DNA of 64,000 bases from Methanoregula sp. (GTDB lineage: Archaea; Halobacteriota; Methanomicrobia; Methanomicrobiales; Methanospirillaceae), in assembly GCA_026625165.1 (NCBI GenBank), contig CP112999.1, positions 930,001 through 994,000 on the forward strand, written 5' to 3'. The translations under genes and the position numbers were made by a program. Every line of letters starts with the position of its first letter. The first letter of the stretch is position 1. Below the pieces are notes generated by a model, which saw only the letters and a program-made list of their open reading frames with translations, made no database searches and was not told where the DNA came from. Below are positions 1-7,829 of the stretch, one piece after another.

Positions 1-809
1 CGACCTATGCGACCGGTTTCTTTGTACAGGATGCACAGCATGACCGCAAAGTGATTGTCGTTGACACGCGCCGCACCCAGTCAGCAGATGTTGCAGATGA
101 GTTTCTCAAAATAAAGCCGGGCGGGGATTATGCAGTCCTTTTGGCCCTCAGGGCAATTGTCCGGGGGCGGGCGGATGTCGTACCGGCAGAGGTTGCAGGT
201 GTTTCCCGCGTACAACTGATCCGGGTTGCAGAAATGTGCAAAGCCGCAAAGTTCGGCGCAATCTTCTTTGGCCTCGGTCTTACCATGACAGCGGGCAAGA
301 ACAAGAATGTGCGCAATGCGATCGAACTTACCGACGAACTGAACCGCCATACCAAGTTCATCATCAGCCCTATGCGGGGGCACTGGAACGTGTACGGCAG
401 TAACGAAGTCTTTACCTGGATGACCGGATACCCGTACGCAATCGATTTTTCCCGCGGGATTGCATTTTACAACCCCGGCGAGACTACCGTCATCGATATC
501 CTGAGCCGGGGCGAATGCGACGCCTGCCTTGTAGTAGCAAGCGATCCTGCCGCACATTTTCCCCGCTCCTGTGTTGAACATCTCGCAAAGATCCCGGTTA
601 TCCAGATCGACCCCCATCCCAATGCAACGACCCATATCTGCAGGCTCCAGATCCCGGGATCGGTTGCAGGCATTGATGCAGCTGGAACCGCGTACCGGAT
701 GGACGGGGTTCCGATACGGATGAAGTCCATCATCAACACAGGCATCCCGAACGATACCGAGATTCTCCAGAAACTGTACAACCGCGTCCGGGAGGCAAGG
801 GGGGAATGA
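1..809 (+). CDS. fwdB: Formylmethanofuran dehydrogenase subunit B, C-terminal part (partial at window edge)
   Basis: This is the molybdopterin/tungstopterin-binding catalytic subunit that reduces CO2 to a formyl group on methanofuran, the first step of hydrogenotrophic methanogenesis. The reading frame is open back to base 3, so the gene starts upstream of the window; the GTG at 51 is internal. About 268 C-terminal residues are visible. The segments KPGGDY, FFGLGLTM, PMRGHWNV, DFSRG and YNPGETT are characteristic of FwdB/FmdB within the molybdopterin oxidoreductase fold. Its stop overlaps the start of fwdA by 4 bp, indicating translational coupling in an fwd operon. The catalytic Cys or Sec lies upstream of the window, so the tungsten (fwd) and molybdenum (fmd) isoforms cannot be told apart. 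Confidence 0.93.
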   Translation, partial: TYATGFFVQDAQHDRKVIVVDTRRTQSADVADEFLKIKPGGDYAVLLALRAIVRGRADVVPAEVAGVSRVQLIRVAEMCKAAKFGAIFFGLGLTMTAGKNKNVRNAIELTDELNRHTKFIISPMRGHWNVYGSNEVFTWMTGYPYAIDFSRGIAFYNPGETTVIDILSRGECDACLVVASDPAAHFPRSCVEHLAKIPVIQIDPHPNATTHICRLQIPGSVAGIDAAGTAYRMDGVPIRMKSIINTGIPNDTEILQKLYNRVREARGE

Positions 810-2506
810 CCGAACTGATCATTAAAAATGCATGTGTCTTTGACCCGATGCAAAACATCCACGGCGATATCATGGACATTGCCATCCGTGACGGGCGGGT
901 TGTAGAATCGGTCCGGAACAGTGCTGATGTGATCGATGCAGAAGGTTTTCTCACCCTGCCCGGGGGGATCGATTCGCACTCCCATGTCTGCGGCACCAAG
1001 GTGAACTTTGGCAGGTACATGAGCCCGGAGGATATGCGGGCGGGGAGGACGGCCCGGCGTGGGAAGATGCATGTCACCTCCGGCTATTATGTCCCCACCA
1101 CGTACGGGAACAGCTACCGGTACAGCGCAATGGGGTATACCACCGTCCTTGAAGGGGCGATGGCGCCGCTTGAGGCACGGCACACCCATGAGGAATTTAC
1201 CGCGACACCTCACCAGGACATGCTCGCAAACACGCTCTTTGACGGGAACTGGTCGATCATGGAGGCGGTGGCAAAAAAGGATGAACAACGGGCGGCTGCG
1301 ATCGTTGCATGGACGCTTGCTGCAGTGAAGGGATTTGCCATCAAGCTGACAAACCCGGGTGGAACAGAAGCATGGGGGTGGGGTGAAGACATCACGGGTA
1401 TCCGTGATACCGTACCTAACTTCAACGTGACTCCGGCAGATATTATCACAACGATGATGAAGGCAAATGAACTCCTCCGACTTCCTCACTCGGTCCACAT
1501 TCACTGCAACAATCTTGGAAGGCCCGGGAATTTCCGGACCACGCTGGAAACGTTTGATCTTGTCCCGGATCTTAACCCGAACCGACAGACCCTGTATGCA
1601 ACTCATGTACAGTTCCATGCATATGGCGGGACGACGTGGAGGGATATCAACTCAAAAGCCTCAGAGATTGCACAGGCGGTGAACGCAAAACCGCAGATTG
1701 TCATGGACATGGGACAGATCATGTTTGGCAGGACGATGACCATGACCGCTGACGGGCCGATGGAGTTCAACCTCCACTGCCTGCACCATAACAAATGGAG
1801 CAACCATGACGTGGAGCTGGAGACCGGCTCCGGCATTATTCCGGTACTCTACTCAAAAAAGAGCCTTGTGAACTGCGTGATGTGGGCGATCGGGCTTGAA
1901 CTCGCGCTTTTTACCAAAAACCCGTACCAGTGCCTGCTCGCCACCGACAATCCGAACGGAGCCCCGTTTGTCAAATACCCCGAGATTATCGGCCTGCTGA
2001 TGAGCAAACGGTACCGGGATGAGGAATTTTCCACGCTGCATGAGGGTACCGAACAGCGAACGTCAATTGCTGCAATCGACCGCGAAATGGACTGGAATGA
2101 GATTGCCATCATGACCCGTGCCGGGCAGGCAAAGGCGCTGGGTATCGCTCTGCAGGGCAAAGGGCACCTTATGCCCGGCGCGGAAGCTGATGTTGCTATT
2201 TACCCCATCAAGTGCCGCGAAGTCGACCCTGCAACCGAATACCGAAAGGTCGTCGAGGGGTTCCAGAAGACCCGGTATACGATCAAGCGCGGGAGAGTGG
2301 TCGCCCGCGATGGCGATGTGATTGTTGAGGGGGCAAACAGCACATTCTGGGTAAACCCCTCGGTCCCGGATGAACACAATATGGCACATGATAAAGAGTT
2401 TGTGAAAAAATTCGAGGAGTACTACACGGTGCAAATGGGGAACTACCCGGTGCAGGACGTGTATCTCCCGCGCGGCAGGTGCATTGGGACGGAGGCAGAC
2501 CTGTGA
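806..2506 (+). CDS. fwdA: Formylmethanofuran dehydrogenase subunit A (amidohydrolase-type)
   Basis: This 566-aa dinuclear metallohydrolase condenses formate with methanofuran inside the Fwd complex. The amidohydrolase fold is visible in order: GGIDSHSHV near residues 53-60 (first His-x-His metal pair), AIKLTNPGG near 178 (candidate metal-bridging lysine), HIHCNN near 230, and ATDNPNGAPF near 380 with the conserved Asp. Length and N-terminus (MTELIIKNA) fit the family. It overlaps fwdB by 4 bp and fwdC by 4 bp, so the three subunits are probably made in fixed ratio from one transcript. This is one of the most secure calls in the window. Confidence 0.95.
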   Translation: MTELIIKNACVFDPMQNIHGDIMDIAIRDGRVVESVRNSADVIDAEGFLTLPGGIDSHSHVCGTKVNFGRYMSPEDMRAGRTARRGKMHVTSGYYVPTTYGNSYRYSAMGYTTVLEGAMAPLEARHTHEEFTATPHQDMLANTLFDGNWSIMEAVAKKDEQRAAAIVAWTLAAVKGFAIKLTNPGGTEAWGWGEDITGIRDTVPNFNVTPADIITTMMKANELLRLPHSVHIHCNNLGRPGNFRTTLETFDLVPDLNPNRQTLYATHVQFHAYGGTTWRDINSKASEIAQAVNAKPQIVMDMGQIMFGRTMTMTADGPMEFNLHCLHHNKWSNHDVELETGSGIIPVLYSKKSLVNCVMWAIGLELALFTKNPYQCLLATDNPNGAPFVKYPEIIGLLMSKRYRDEEFSTLHEGTEQRTSIAAIDREMDWNEIAIMTRAGQAKALGIALQGKGHLMPGAEADVAIYPIKCREVDPATEYRKVVEGFQKTRYTIKRGRVVARDGDVIVEGANSTFWVNPSVPDEHNMAHDKEFVKKFEEYYTVQMGNYPVQDVYLPRGRCIGTEADL

Positions 2507-3261
2507 AGGTGATCCTCGAGACCAAGGCGCGTAAAAAACCGTTCCTCCCAATTGAAGCCGAATCGATCATTCCGAGAAACTTCCTCAACGGTACAGAACT
2601 GACCGTATTTGAAGGAAACAAGGAGCGCAGGCTCTCTGACATATTCCGGATCTTTGTGGAAGGGACTTCAGTTACGCCGGAGAAGATTGAGATTGTTTTA
2701 AAGGGCGACACCTCGCGGATCAAACGGGTCGGGGAATACATGGATGCCGGAAAGATCACGATTGCCGGGGATATCGGGATGCATTGCGGGAATTTCATGA
2801 GCGGGGGCGATATTGAGGTTCTTGGCAATGCGGATGCATGGCTCGGGCGTGAGATGCGGGGGGGGAATATCCTGTGCCGGGGCAATGCCGGGCATTACTG
2901 TGCTTCCGGCTATCGCGGGGAGAAGACCGGTATGCGGGGCGGACGTGTCGAGGTGCTCGGCAATGCCGGTGACTGCTGCGCGGAATACCTGACCGGTGGC
3001 GAGGTACATATACACGGGAGCTGCGGAGACATGGCGGGCGTCGAGATGAAGGGAGGGCAGTTTATCGTTGAAGGCAATGCCACGCGCCCGTGCGGGAATA
3101 TGAAGGACGGTACATGCATGATCTTCGGGACGGTTCACGAAATGCTTCCAACCTTTGAGATGATCGGAACCCGCGTGATGACCGACCGGAAGGTCACCAT
3201 GACGGTGTATAAAGGCGATATCGCAAACCGGGGAAAGGGGACACTGATGATCCAAAAATAA
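2503..3261 (+). CDS. fwdC: Formylmethanofuran dehydrogenase subunit C
   Basis: This 252-aa subunit is a parallel beta-helix of the glutamate-synthase GXGXG type and serves as a structural subunit of the Fwd complex. Repeated glycine-rich turns (GDIGMHCGNFMSGGDI, GNADAWLGREMRGGNI, GNAGHYCASGYRGEK, GNAGDCCAEYLTGG) run from about residue 85 to 200. The GTG at 2503 is preferred over one at 2479 because it overlaps the fwdA stop (GTGA), has GGAGG about 8 nt upstream, and gives the usual N-terminus MKVILETK. It ends the operon here; the next gene is convergent. Confidence 0.92.
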   Translation: MKVILETKARKKPFLPIEAESIIPRNFLNGTELTVFEGNKERRLSDIFRIFVEGTSVTPEKIEIVLKGDTSRIKRVGEYMDAGKITIAGDIGMHCGNFMSGGDIEVLGNADAWLGREMRGGNILCRGNAGHYCASGYRGEKTGMRGGRVEVLGNAGDCCAEYLTGGEVHIHGSCGDMAGVEMKGGQFIVEGNATRPCGNMKDGTCMIFGTVHEMLPTFEMIGTRVMTDRKVTMTVYKGDIANRGKGTLMIQK

Positions 3262-3269
3262 AACAGAAC

Positions 3270-3605
3270 CTATCGGAGTTCGGCGATCTCCCTGTCGATC
3301 CAGTCCTGGATAACCAGTTTCATCTGCTGGTGCGTGATACCACGGACGGAGCGCACCCGGATCTCTACTTCAAGAAGGTCGAGGATCGGCGTAACAATCT
3401 TAAAATAGTCACCTGTACTGTTCAATCCCCCTGATTTTTTTATCTGGAGAATGACAAGTTCGTTTAAGTGCTCAAACTCACCGGTAGCATCGACGATCGC
3501 TTCAAGGGTCATTCCTCCGGACCAGTTGAGATCACCGTCACTGGTTTTTTTACTGTCTGACTTGTCCGGTCCGCACCCGTTCCCCCTCTTATCAGGATCT
3601 TCCAT
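3270..3605 (-). CDS. Conserved-looking hypothetical protein, 111 aa
   Basis: The family is not recognised. The first 35 residues are polar and probably disordered (many D, K, S, G). The rest looks folded, with alternating hydrophobics (TLEAIVDATGEFEHLNELV, IVTPILDLLEVEIRVRSV) and a helical C-terminus (QQMKLVIQDWIDREIAEL). It is convergent with fwdC and separated from it by 8 bp, so it is not part of the fwd operon. The ATG at 3605 is the first in the frame. No membrane segment or metal motif is visible. Confidence 0.55.
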   Translation of the reverse strand: MEDPDKRGNGCGPDKSDSKKTSDGDLNWSGGMTLEAIVDATGEFEHLNELVILQIKKSGGLNSTGDYFKIVTPILDLLEVEIRVRSVRGITHQQMKLVIQDWIDREIAELR

Positions 3606-3808
3606 TGGGTTTCCTGGTCCCTGAGCAGGTATTCGTTTTCCTTCTCATGAGGTTATCGTATTTTTTTGATTTGCGCAAAAGAGCACCCCGATGCCTGCCT
3701 GTCTGTTTTTGGATACAAAAAAAAATATTACCTCAATATTTATCCCCTCCTGCGTGACTTCTTTAACTACAGAAAAATCAAACAACCCCTGCATTAAAAG
3801 GAACCTGC

Positions 3809-4513
3809 ATGTCGAATGCTGCACTCCTGATCATCGAAGGGCTCTGGTGGACGCCGGAGCAGAGGCCAAAGCGCCCGTCTGTACTTCCGTTTATGGAGGG
3901 GCTGGAGGGTTACAAGGGCGATTTCAATATCTATTACTCAAACTTTTACGAAAAAACCGGATTCAAGCGTGCCCTGATCGATGACCTGACCAACACCCGG
4001 GAAAACCGGCTCTTCCTCTATGTTGCGGCCCATGGTACCGGAAAGTGGATAGGCGGGCTGAAAGCGAAGACCGGTATGAAGATACCCTCGATGTTTGCTG
4101 CGGTAAAAAATGCTGCAAACTATTCCAATATTGAAGGGGTGCTTATCGGTTCCTGCAACGTGGGCAACAATATTGGCGACTTCATCAGCACGACAAAAGA
4201 ATCGCATATCAGCTGGATATTCGGATATACCTGCAATATCGGCTGGATGGCAAGCACCCTTATTGATGTATCCATCTTCGAACACTTAATGAAATTAAAA
4301 AGGAAAGACCTCGCGAGCCGGAAAAAAATTGTCGATGCTTTTGTCAAAGCCCTGCGCAGGTTCAATGGCGATGCGGTCTTATGCAAGGAAAAGGGTGAGA
4401 CCGTCCTCCTTAAAGACGCGATCTCGCTTGTGGTCCAGCCCCGGCGACCGGGGAGCAAGGCGCGGGACGAGACCGCAAACCTGATCGAAAAGGTCGGCTG
4501 GATAAAAAAATAA
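3809..4513 (+). CDS. Possible caspase-like (clan CD) cysteine-peptidase-fold protein
   Basis: This is a 234-aa stand-alone protein. Two short blocks match the catalytic geometry of clan CD peptidases (caspase, metacaspase, CHAT). A hydrophobic strand ends in AAHGTG with His75, and a second strand ends in IGSCNVG with Cys116. About 40 residues separate them, which is reasonable for this fold. The rest is mixed alpha/beta with a basic C-terminus. There is no signal peptide or membrane segment. The AT-rich stretch 3720-3790 could hold its promoter. No neighbour explains its job; it sits in an accessory region. The fold is inferred from these motifs alone, so it could be another alpha/beta protein with a coincidental His/Cys pair. 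Confidence 0.55.
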   Translation: MSNAALLIIEGLWWTPEQRPKRPSVLPFMEGLEGYKGDFNIYYSNFYEKTGFKRALIDDLTNTRENRLFLYVAAHGTGKWIGGLKAKTGMKIPSMFAAVKNAANYSNIEGVLIGSCNVGNNIGDFISTTKESHISWIFGYTCNIGWMASTLIDVSIFEHLMKLKRKDLASRKKIVDAFVKALRRFNGDAVLCKEKGETVLLKDAISLVVQPRRPGSKARDETANLIEKVGWIKK

Positions 4514-4700
4514 TCAGGGGATTTTTTAATAAAAATTTTAATTTTAATTTTTTTCTGAAAAGTTTTTGGAGTTCCATTTTTTTCCTATTTCTAATTTTTA
4601 TAAAGAATTTACCGGATCCAGGAAGAGCCTGAAACGCCGGCATGGTCAACATAGGGTTTTTTCCCAGTTAAGCGAGGGGGCATAAATAATGACGGATCCT

Positions 4701-4735
4701 GAACATCTAGGAAAAACAGGGGTTTTTCCATGTTC
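4701..4735. repeat. Strong imperfect inverted repeat
   Basis: The inner stem GGAAAAAC (4710-4717) pairs with GTTTTTCC (4722-4729) over a 4-nt loop. The outer stem GAACAT (4701-4706) pairs with ATGTTC (4730-4735), with a 3-nt bulge on the left. That is 14 paired bases in a 35-nt element in non-coding DNA. It could be a terminator, an operator or part of a small RNA; nothing nearby decides which. Confidence 0.6.
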
Positions 4736-4963
4736 ATGTAGTATAGTCCGACCCGGCAACTGATCCTGCCTGTAATTAGGCCTATTTGGTCTTTTTTCCG
4801 GCTTCAATCCTGCCCCGGATACAGAGAAAAATCGACGAATCGAAGAGTTCCTGAAACATTATTCCTGTGTTTTGCCGAATTAGTCCTGAAAATACCCTCC
4901 GGACAGGTCATAGGGAGATCACTCACCGACGAGAACCGATCTTATCTCTCCTCCGAGACCGAT

Positions 4964-4982
4964 CACTCCCCAAAAAGGAGTG
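4964..4982 (-). terminator. Hairpin just beyond the 3' end of the minus-strand operon
   Basis: CACTCC (4964-4969) pairs with GGAGTG (4977-4982) over a CCAAAAA loop. It lies 23 bp past the stop of the last gene of the minus operon (5006), which suits a transcript-end hairpin. There is no long T-tract, so the terminator role is tentative. Confidence 0.4.
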
Positions 4983-5005
4983 GTGATAGTGAACCTGATC
5001 ATCAG

Positions 5006-5431
5006 CTATTGCGCCGGGGTAGTTCCTGCCCCTCCTGTAGTCACTTCACTAATGGGTATGGCAGGCCCCTTTTCCGGCAGACGTATCGGGGTACCGTCCC
5101 GGTCAATCTCCCCCAAACCGGAACTCCCGACCCGGAAGTACCGCCATGAATTTTGCTTGGTGTACACCCAGAGCTCGCAGAGGATGGATTCCGAAACAGG
5201 AAACGAGCGGAGCATGATGATCCATTCCTGCAACTCCGCCGCGATCTCTTCCTTTGTGCACCGGATTTTACAGACTCTTTTTACCCGGACAAAAACCAGA
5301 TGAACGGAAGTCCGTATCATCATATCGCACGCGCTCTCTGTATCAGGACAAAACTTCATGACATCTCCTCTCGCCTTCGCAATCAGAAGTGCTTCGTCCA
5401 GCGCTTTTGTTACCGGCCGTCCTCTCGTCAT
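5006..5431 (-). CDS. Hypothetical protein, third gene of a coupled operon
   Basis: 141 aa, family not recognised. The N-terminus is basic (MTRGRPVTKALDEALL). A central segment with the blocks VHLVFVRVKRVCKI and ILCELWVYTKQNSWRYFRV alternates strands and a helix in a way compatible with a small nucleic-acid-binding or nuclease-like alpha/beta domain, but no catalytic set can be pointed to. The C-terminus is Gly/Thr/Pro-rich. Its ATG overlaps the stop of the upstream gene (ATGA at 5428-5431), which is good evidence that the frame is real. It belongs to the module 6152 to 5006. Confidence 0.6.
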   Translation of the reverse strand: MTRGRPVTKALDEALLIAKARGDVMKFCPDTESACDMMIRTSVHLVFVRVKRVCKIRCTKEEIAAELQEWIIMLRSFPVSESILCELWVYTKQNSWRYFRVGSSGLGEIDRDGTPIRLPEKGPAIPISEVTTGGAGTTPAQ

Positions 5432-5673
5432 GCGCGCTCACCTTCATCAGCTCCACAAACCCGCGCCGATGTTGTGGCACCATCCATCCTCTGTTTCAGT
5501 TCCCGCTTCACCGGCCGCGTCCGGATGCTGACAGAGTAGAAGTGATGATTCGTCTTCCGTGCCTCCATCCATTCCACTTCCCTGCCATACTTCCGGACTC
5601 CTTGCATCATCACGTGCGGGACAAGGAAAAGCGGGATACCCTCCTCGGTCCTTGTCGGCCGCCGTGGCATCAC
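5428..5673 (-). CDS. Hypothetical small basic protein, second gene of the operon
   Basis: 81 aa, strongly basic (RRPTR, RKTNHHFYSVSIRTRPVKRELKQR), family not recognised. It is joined to both neighbours by ATGA overlaps (5670-5673 and 5428-5431). This coupling, rather than any motif, supports the frame. A nucleic-acid-binding role is possible from charge alone. The alternative frame 5447-5692 lacks this coupling and is treated as a shadow. Confidence 0.55.
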   Translation of the reverse strand: MMPRRPTRTEEGIPLFLVPHVMMQGVRKYGREVEWMEARKTNHHFYSVSIRTRPVKRELKQRMDGATTSARVCGADEGERA

Positions 5674-6152
5674 GACCGCCCCCGCTCTTCAAGTAATGTT
5701 ATTCTCCGGTCGAGCCGCTTGATCTTCTTTGAAAGGAACTCCGTAATCCGGTCCTGCCGTTCAGCGAGGATGAGGATGCTCATTCCCGGTTTGTCCGGAG
5801 TCGTACCGGTCTCTTCATCAGGGGACGTCCCCGATGGTTTTTGCCACACCTTAGTCCGGGGCTTGATCCCCCAGCCGATGATCTCGGTCTTGCGCTCAGC
5901 AAGATAGGGATCTGGCGGTACATGGCTCCTTGCCCATTCCAGTTCTTCGTTCTCCTGTCCGGTCCCGGCCATACCGGACGCAATCTGGTCCGGCGCGGCC
6001 ACATCCTTATTCGAAGGTCGGCTTATTCCTCCCTTCGTGTCGTCAAGGTTTCGATAAACCTCTTCCGATTTCGAAGGTTCGGCTGATGCCTCCCTTCTCA
6101 TCACCAAGGCGCAGCTGCACCTCTCTGACACCCTTTTTTCAATGGTTTCCAT
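5670..6152 (-). CDS. Hypothetical protein with C-terminal coiled coil, first gene of the operon
   Basis: 160 aa, family not recognised. Residues 1-120 are low-complexity and polar (rich in S, E, P, G, T), probably disordered. The last 35 residues form a charged amphipathic helix likely to be a coiled coil (ILILAERQDRITEFL, KKIKRLDRRITLLEERG). It is the promoter-proximal gene of the three-gene module and its stop overlaps the next start. The layout of a disordered protein, a small basic protein and an alpha/beta protein is reminiscent of genes carried by integrated plasmids, but I see no integrase next to it. Confidence 0.55.
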   Translation of the reverse strand: METIEKRVSERCSCALVMRREASAEPSKSEEVYRNLDDTKGGISRPSNKDVAAPDQIASGMAGTGQENEELEWARSHVPPDPYLAERKTEIIGWGIKPRTKVWQKPSGTSPDEETGTTPDKPGMSILILAERQDRITEFLSKKIKRLDRRITLLEERGRS

Positions 6153-6360
6153 GATGGTTATCTCTGAAATTTTTTGTATTCCTCTTCCGTTACCTAAGCC
6201 GGGAGGTTCCGGTCCCGGTCCCGGTCATGAATTATCAAAATAGCCGGCCGTACGATCACGGAGCCTTCCGGAGCCGGGGCTGTTTTTGCACAACGAAATC
6301 CCATTCTACGAACGGGACCTGCGGTATACCAGCACCACGGCTAGCCTTGGGCACCGTGCT
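6153..6360. other. Non-coding interval upstream of the three-gene operon
   Basis: Apparently holds the promoter of the minus-strand operon. It contains a short tandem run of CCCGGT units near 6210-6228. Nothing else is convincing. Confidence 0.4.
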
Positions 6361-6609
6361 CTAGAGAGCCGGCGACCGTCGTTGTATTGTAAAAGAGAGC
6401 AGTTGCAGCGAGGTACGGGCGCCCAAAAAATTTTTCCCGTACCCGCGTTCCAGCAGATTCTCAACAGATGGGATCGCGATTGGCCCCATCAGCCCGCGCA
6501 GGAACAGCATAAAAATATAGCAGAACCGGGCGATGCGGACTGCAGTCTTTGGTGCATATCCAATCTTCCCGAGCCTTCTCGCTGTTCTGTTGCAGAAATC
6601 TTCGGTCAT
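6361..6609 (-). CDS. Possible small membrane-associated protein
   Basis: 82 aa, not recognised. It has one hydrophobic segment (ARFCYIFMLFLRGLMGPIAI) flanked by basic residues. Read on the minus strand, an archaeal TATA-like stretch (ATATTATATA, about 6637-6650) lies roughly 30-40 bp upstream of the ATG at 6609, which supports transcription of this strand. No Shine-Dalgarno is obvious. An overlapping plus-strand frame (6286-6615) looks less protein-like. Existence is uncertain. Confidence 0.35.
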   Translation of the reverse strand: MTEDFCNRTARRLGKIGYAPKTAVRIARFCYIFMLFLRGLMGPIAIPSVENLLERGYGKNFLGARTSLQLLSFTIQRRSPAL

Positions 6610-6660
6610 TTGTGATTATCCGATCAATGACAGGTTGGTATATAATATTTATGTAACCTG

Positions 6661-6714
6661 CCGGTTCAATCAACCCGGATCCAGTAAATTTTGGGGAATC
6701 CGGGCTTGAACCGG
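6661..6714. repeat. Large two-part palindrome
   Basis: CCGGTTCAA (6661-6669) pairs with TTGAACCGG (6706-6714), and inside it CCCGGAT (6674-6680) pairs with ATCCGGG (6698-6704) around a 17-nt loop. Sixteen GC-rich base pairs in 54 nt make this the strongest non-coding hairpin in the window. It lies between the possible small membrane gene and the AIM24-family gene. The GGTTCAA box resembles a tRNA T-loop, but no cloverleaf can be built. Confidence 0.7.
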
Positions 6715-6981
6715 GGCCGGATTCGTCAGACAATGAGCACCGCGATCCGGGCGCGGCATTGACTGGCAATAAATCCGGTTTTACAGGGAGGTTTTTTAAA
6801 AATAGAAAAATGGTGCCGCACTGAGTCTTAAGCAGCAGAAAAAATTATGGTAGCAAGTATCATTGGTCAATACCTTTGGGCTTTAGTCCCAGAAAACGCA
6901 CTACAAAGAAAGATTAGCTCTTCGAATGAGAAAATTATTTTTTAAAACGATTATTTCAAAAAATAAAATTATTTTTTTATC
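6715..6981. other. Non-coding interval
   Basis: About 270 bp with no convincing gene. AT-rich at its right end (6930-6980), where the minus-strand AIM24-like transcript probably ends. Confidence 0.4.
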
Positions 6982-7677
6982 TTATTTCCCCGATGTCTCT
7001 TTTGGCTTGGGCAGGAAGGGGATGATCGCCGATGCGATCTTCGCGATATCCATGGACTGGAGTATGACCTTTCCGGGCCCGGTCAGCGTAGTCACAAAGA
7101 GCCCCTCTCCGCCAAATATTATTGATGTGACCCCGCCTGCAAGCGCGATATCATAGCTGACCGTGCTGTCAAACCCGACCACAAGCCCGGTCTGGACCTT
7201 GACCATCTCACCCTCTTTTAAGTCCAGTTCGATAATATCCCCGCAGCAATGGAGAAAGACTATACCTGTACCCGTAAGCATCTGGAGGATGAAGCCTTCG
7301 CCGCCGAAGAGCCCGCTCCTGATCTTTTTTATAAGGGCGATATCGAGGTTTACACTCTCCTCGCATGCCAGAAACGAGTCGCGCTGGGCAATGAATTCAT
7401 TACCGTTCCCTAATTTAACCGGAAAAATTTTCCCAGGGACATTTCCTGCAAATGAGACAAACCCGCCCGTATCAACCGGAGAAAATTTGGTCAGGAACAG
7501 GCTTTCACCGCTCAGAACGCGTTTGAGCCCTGATACAATCCCTCCTTTGAGCTGGGACTCCATCTGCATGTTCCCGCTCATGTTTACCATGGCACCAGCT
7601 TCGGCAAACAGCCCTTCGCCTGCAGGAAGATCAATTTTTACCATCTGGAGGTTATCTCCGAAAATTTCGTATTTCAT
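6982..7677 (-). CDS. AIM24 / TIGR00266 family protein
   Basis: 231 aa, member of the widespread AIM24-like family (double beta-sandwich, biochemical role unknown). Typical signs are the start MKYEIFGDNLQMVKI, FAEAGAMVNMSG near 27-38, repeated GGEG turns (GLFGGEGFILQMLTGTG, IIFGGEGLFVTTLTGPG), and a C-terminal hydrophobic helix (SAIIPFLP). The frame is open to 7782, but the Met at 7677 gives the family's usual N-terminus, so that start is chosen. The last 200 bases form a beta-rich repeat. No operon partner is visible. Confidence 0.8.
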   Translation of the reverse strand: MKYEIFGDNLQMVKIDLPAGEGLFAEAGAMVNMSGNMQMESQLKGGIVSGLKRVLSGESLFLTKFSPVDTGGFVSFAGNVPGKIFPVKLGNGNEFIAQRDSFLACEESVNLDIALIKKIRSGLFGGEGFILQMLTGTGIVFLHCCGDIIELDLKEGEMVKVQTGLVVGFDSTVSYDIALAGGVTSIIFGGEGLFVTTLTGPGKVILQSMDIAKIASAIIPFLPKPKETSGK

Positions 7678-7829
7678 CACATTCCCAATCATGCGTGCAG
7701 CATATAAATACAAATGCATTGTGTGAGGGCACGGTGTCAAAAAGAGTGCTTTACTTTCGATGCTCCCGGCCAAGGAGAACATCGGGACGTTCAGACCAGA
7801 TGACCAGAAATTTTAAGGTTATCTGTTTT

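Larger units (their letters stand above)
4514..5005. other. Long non-coding interval with hairpins
   Basis: About 490 bp between the caspase-like gene and the three-gene minus-strand operon. No convincing gene is seen. The first 100 bases are very AT-rich (T and A runs after the stop at 4513, probably a transcript end). Two hairpins, at 4701-4735 and 4964-4982, are listed separately. Confidence 0.6.

Noticed and set aside
467-1618. Long 383-aa open frame on the minus strand across fwdB/fwdA
   Set aside because: It lies antisense to two strongly supported fwd genes, has no family likeness and its composition is that of a shadow of GC-rich codons.
6286-6615. 109-aa plus-strand frame
   Set aside because: Low-complexity and not protein-like; the minus strand has the better promoter.
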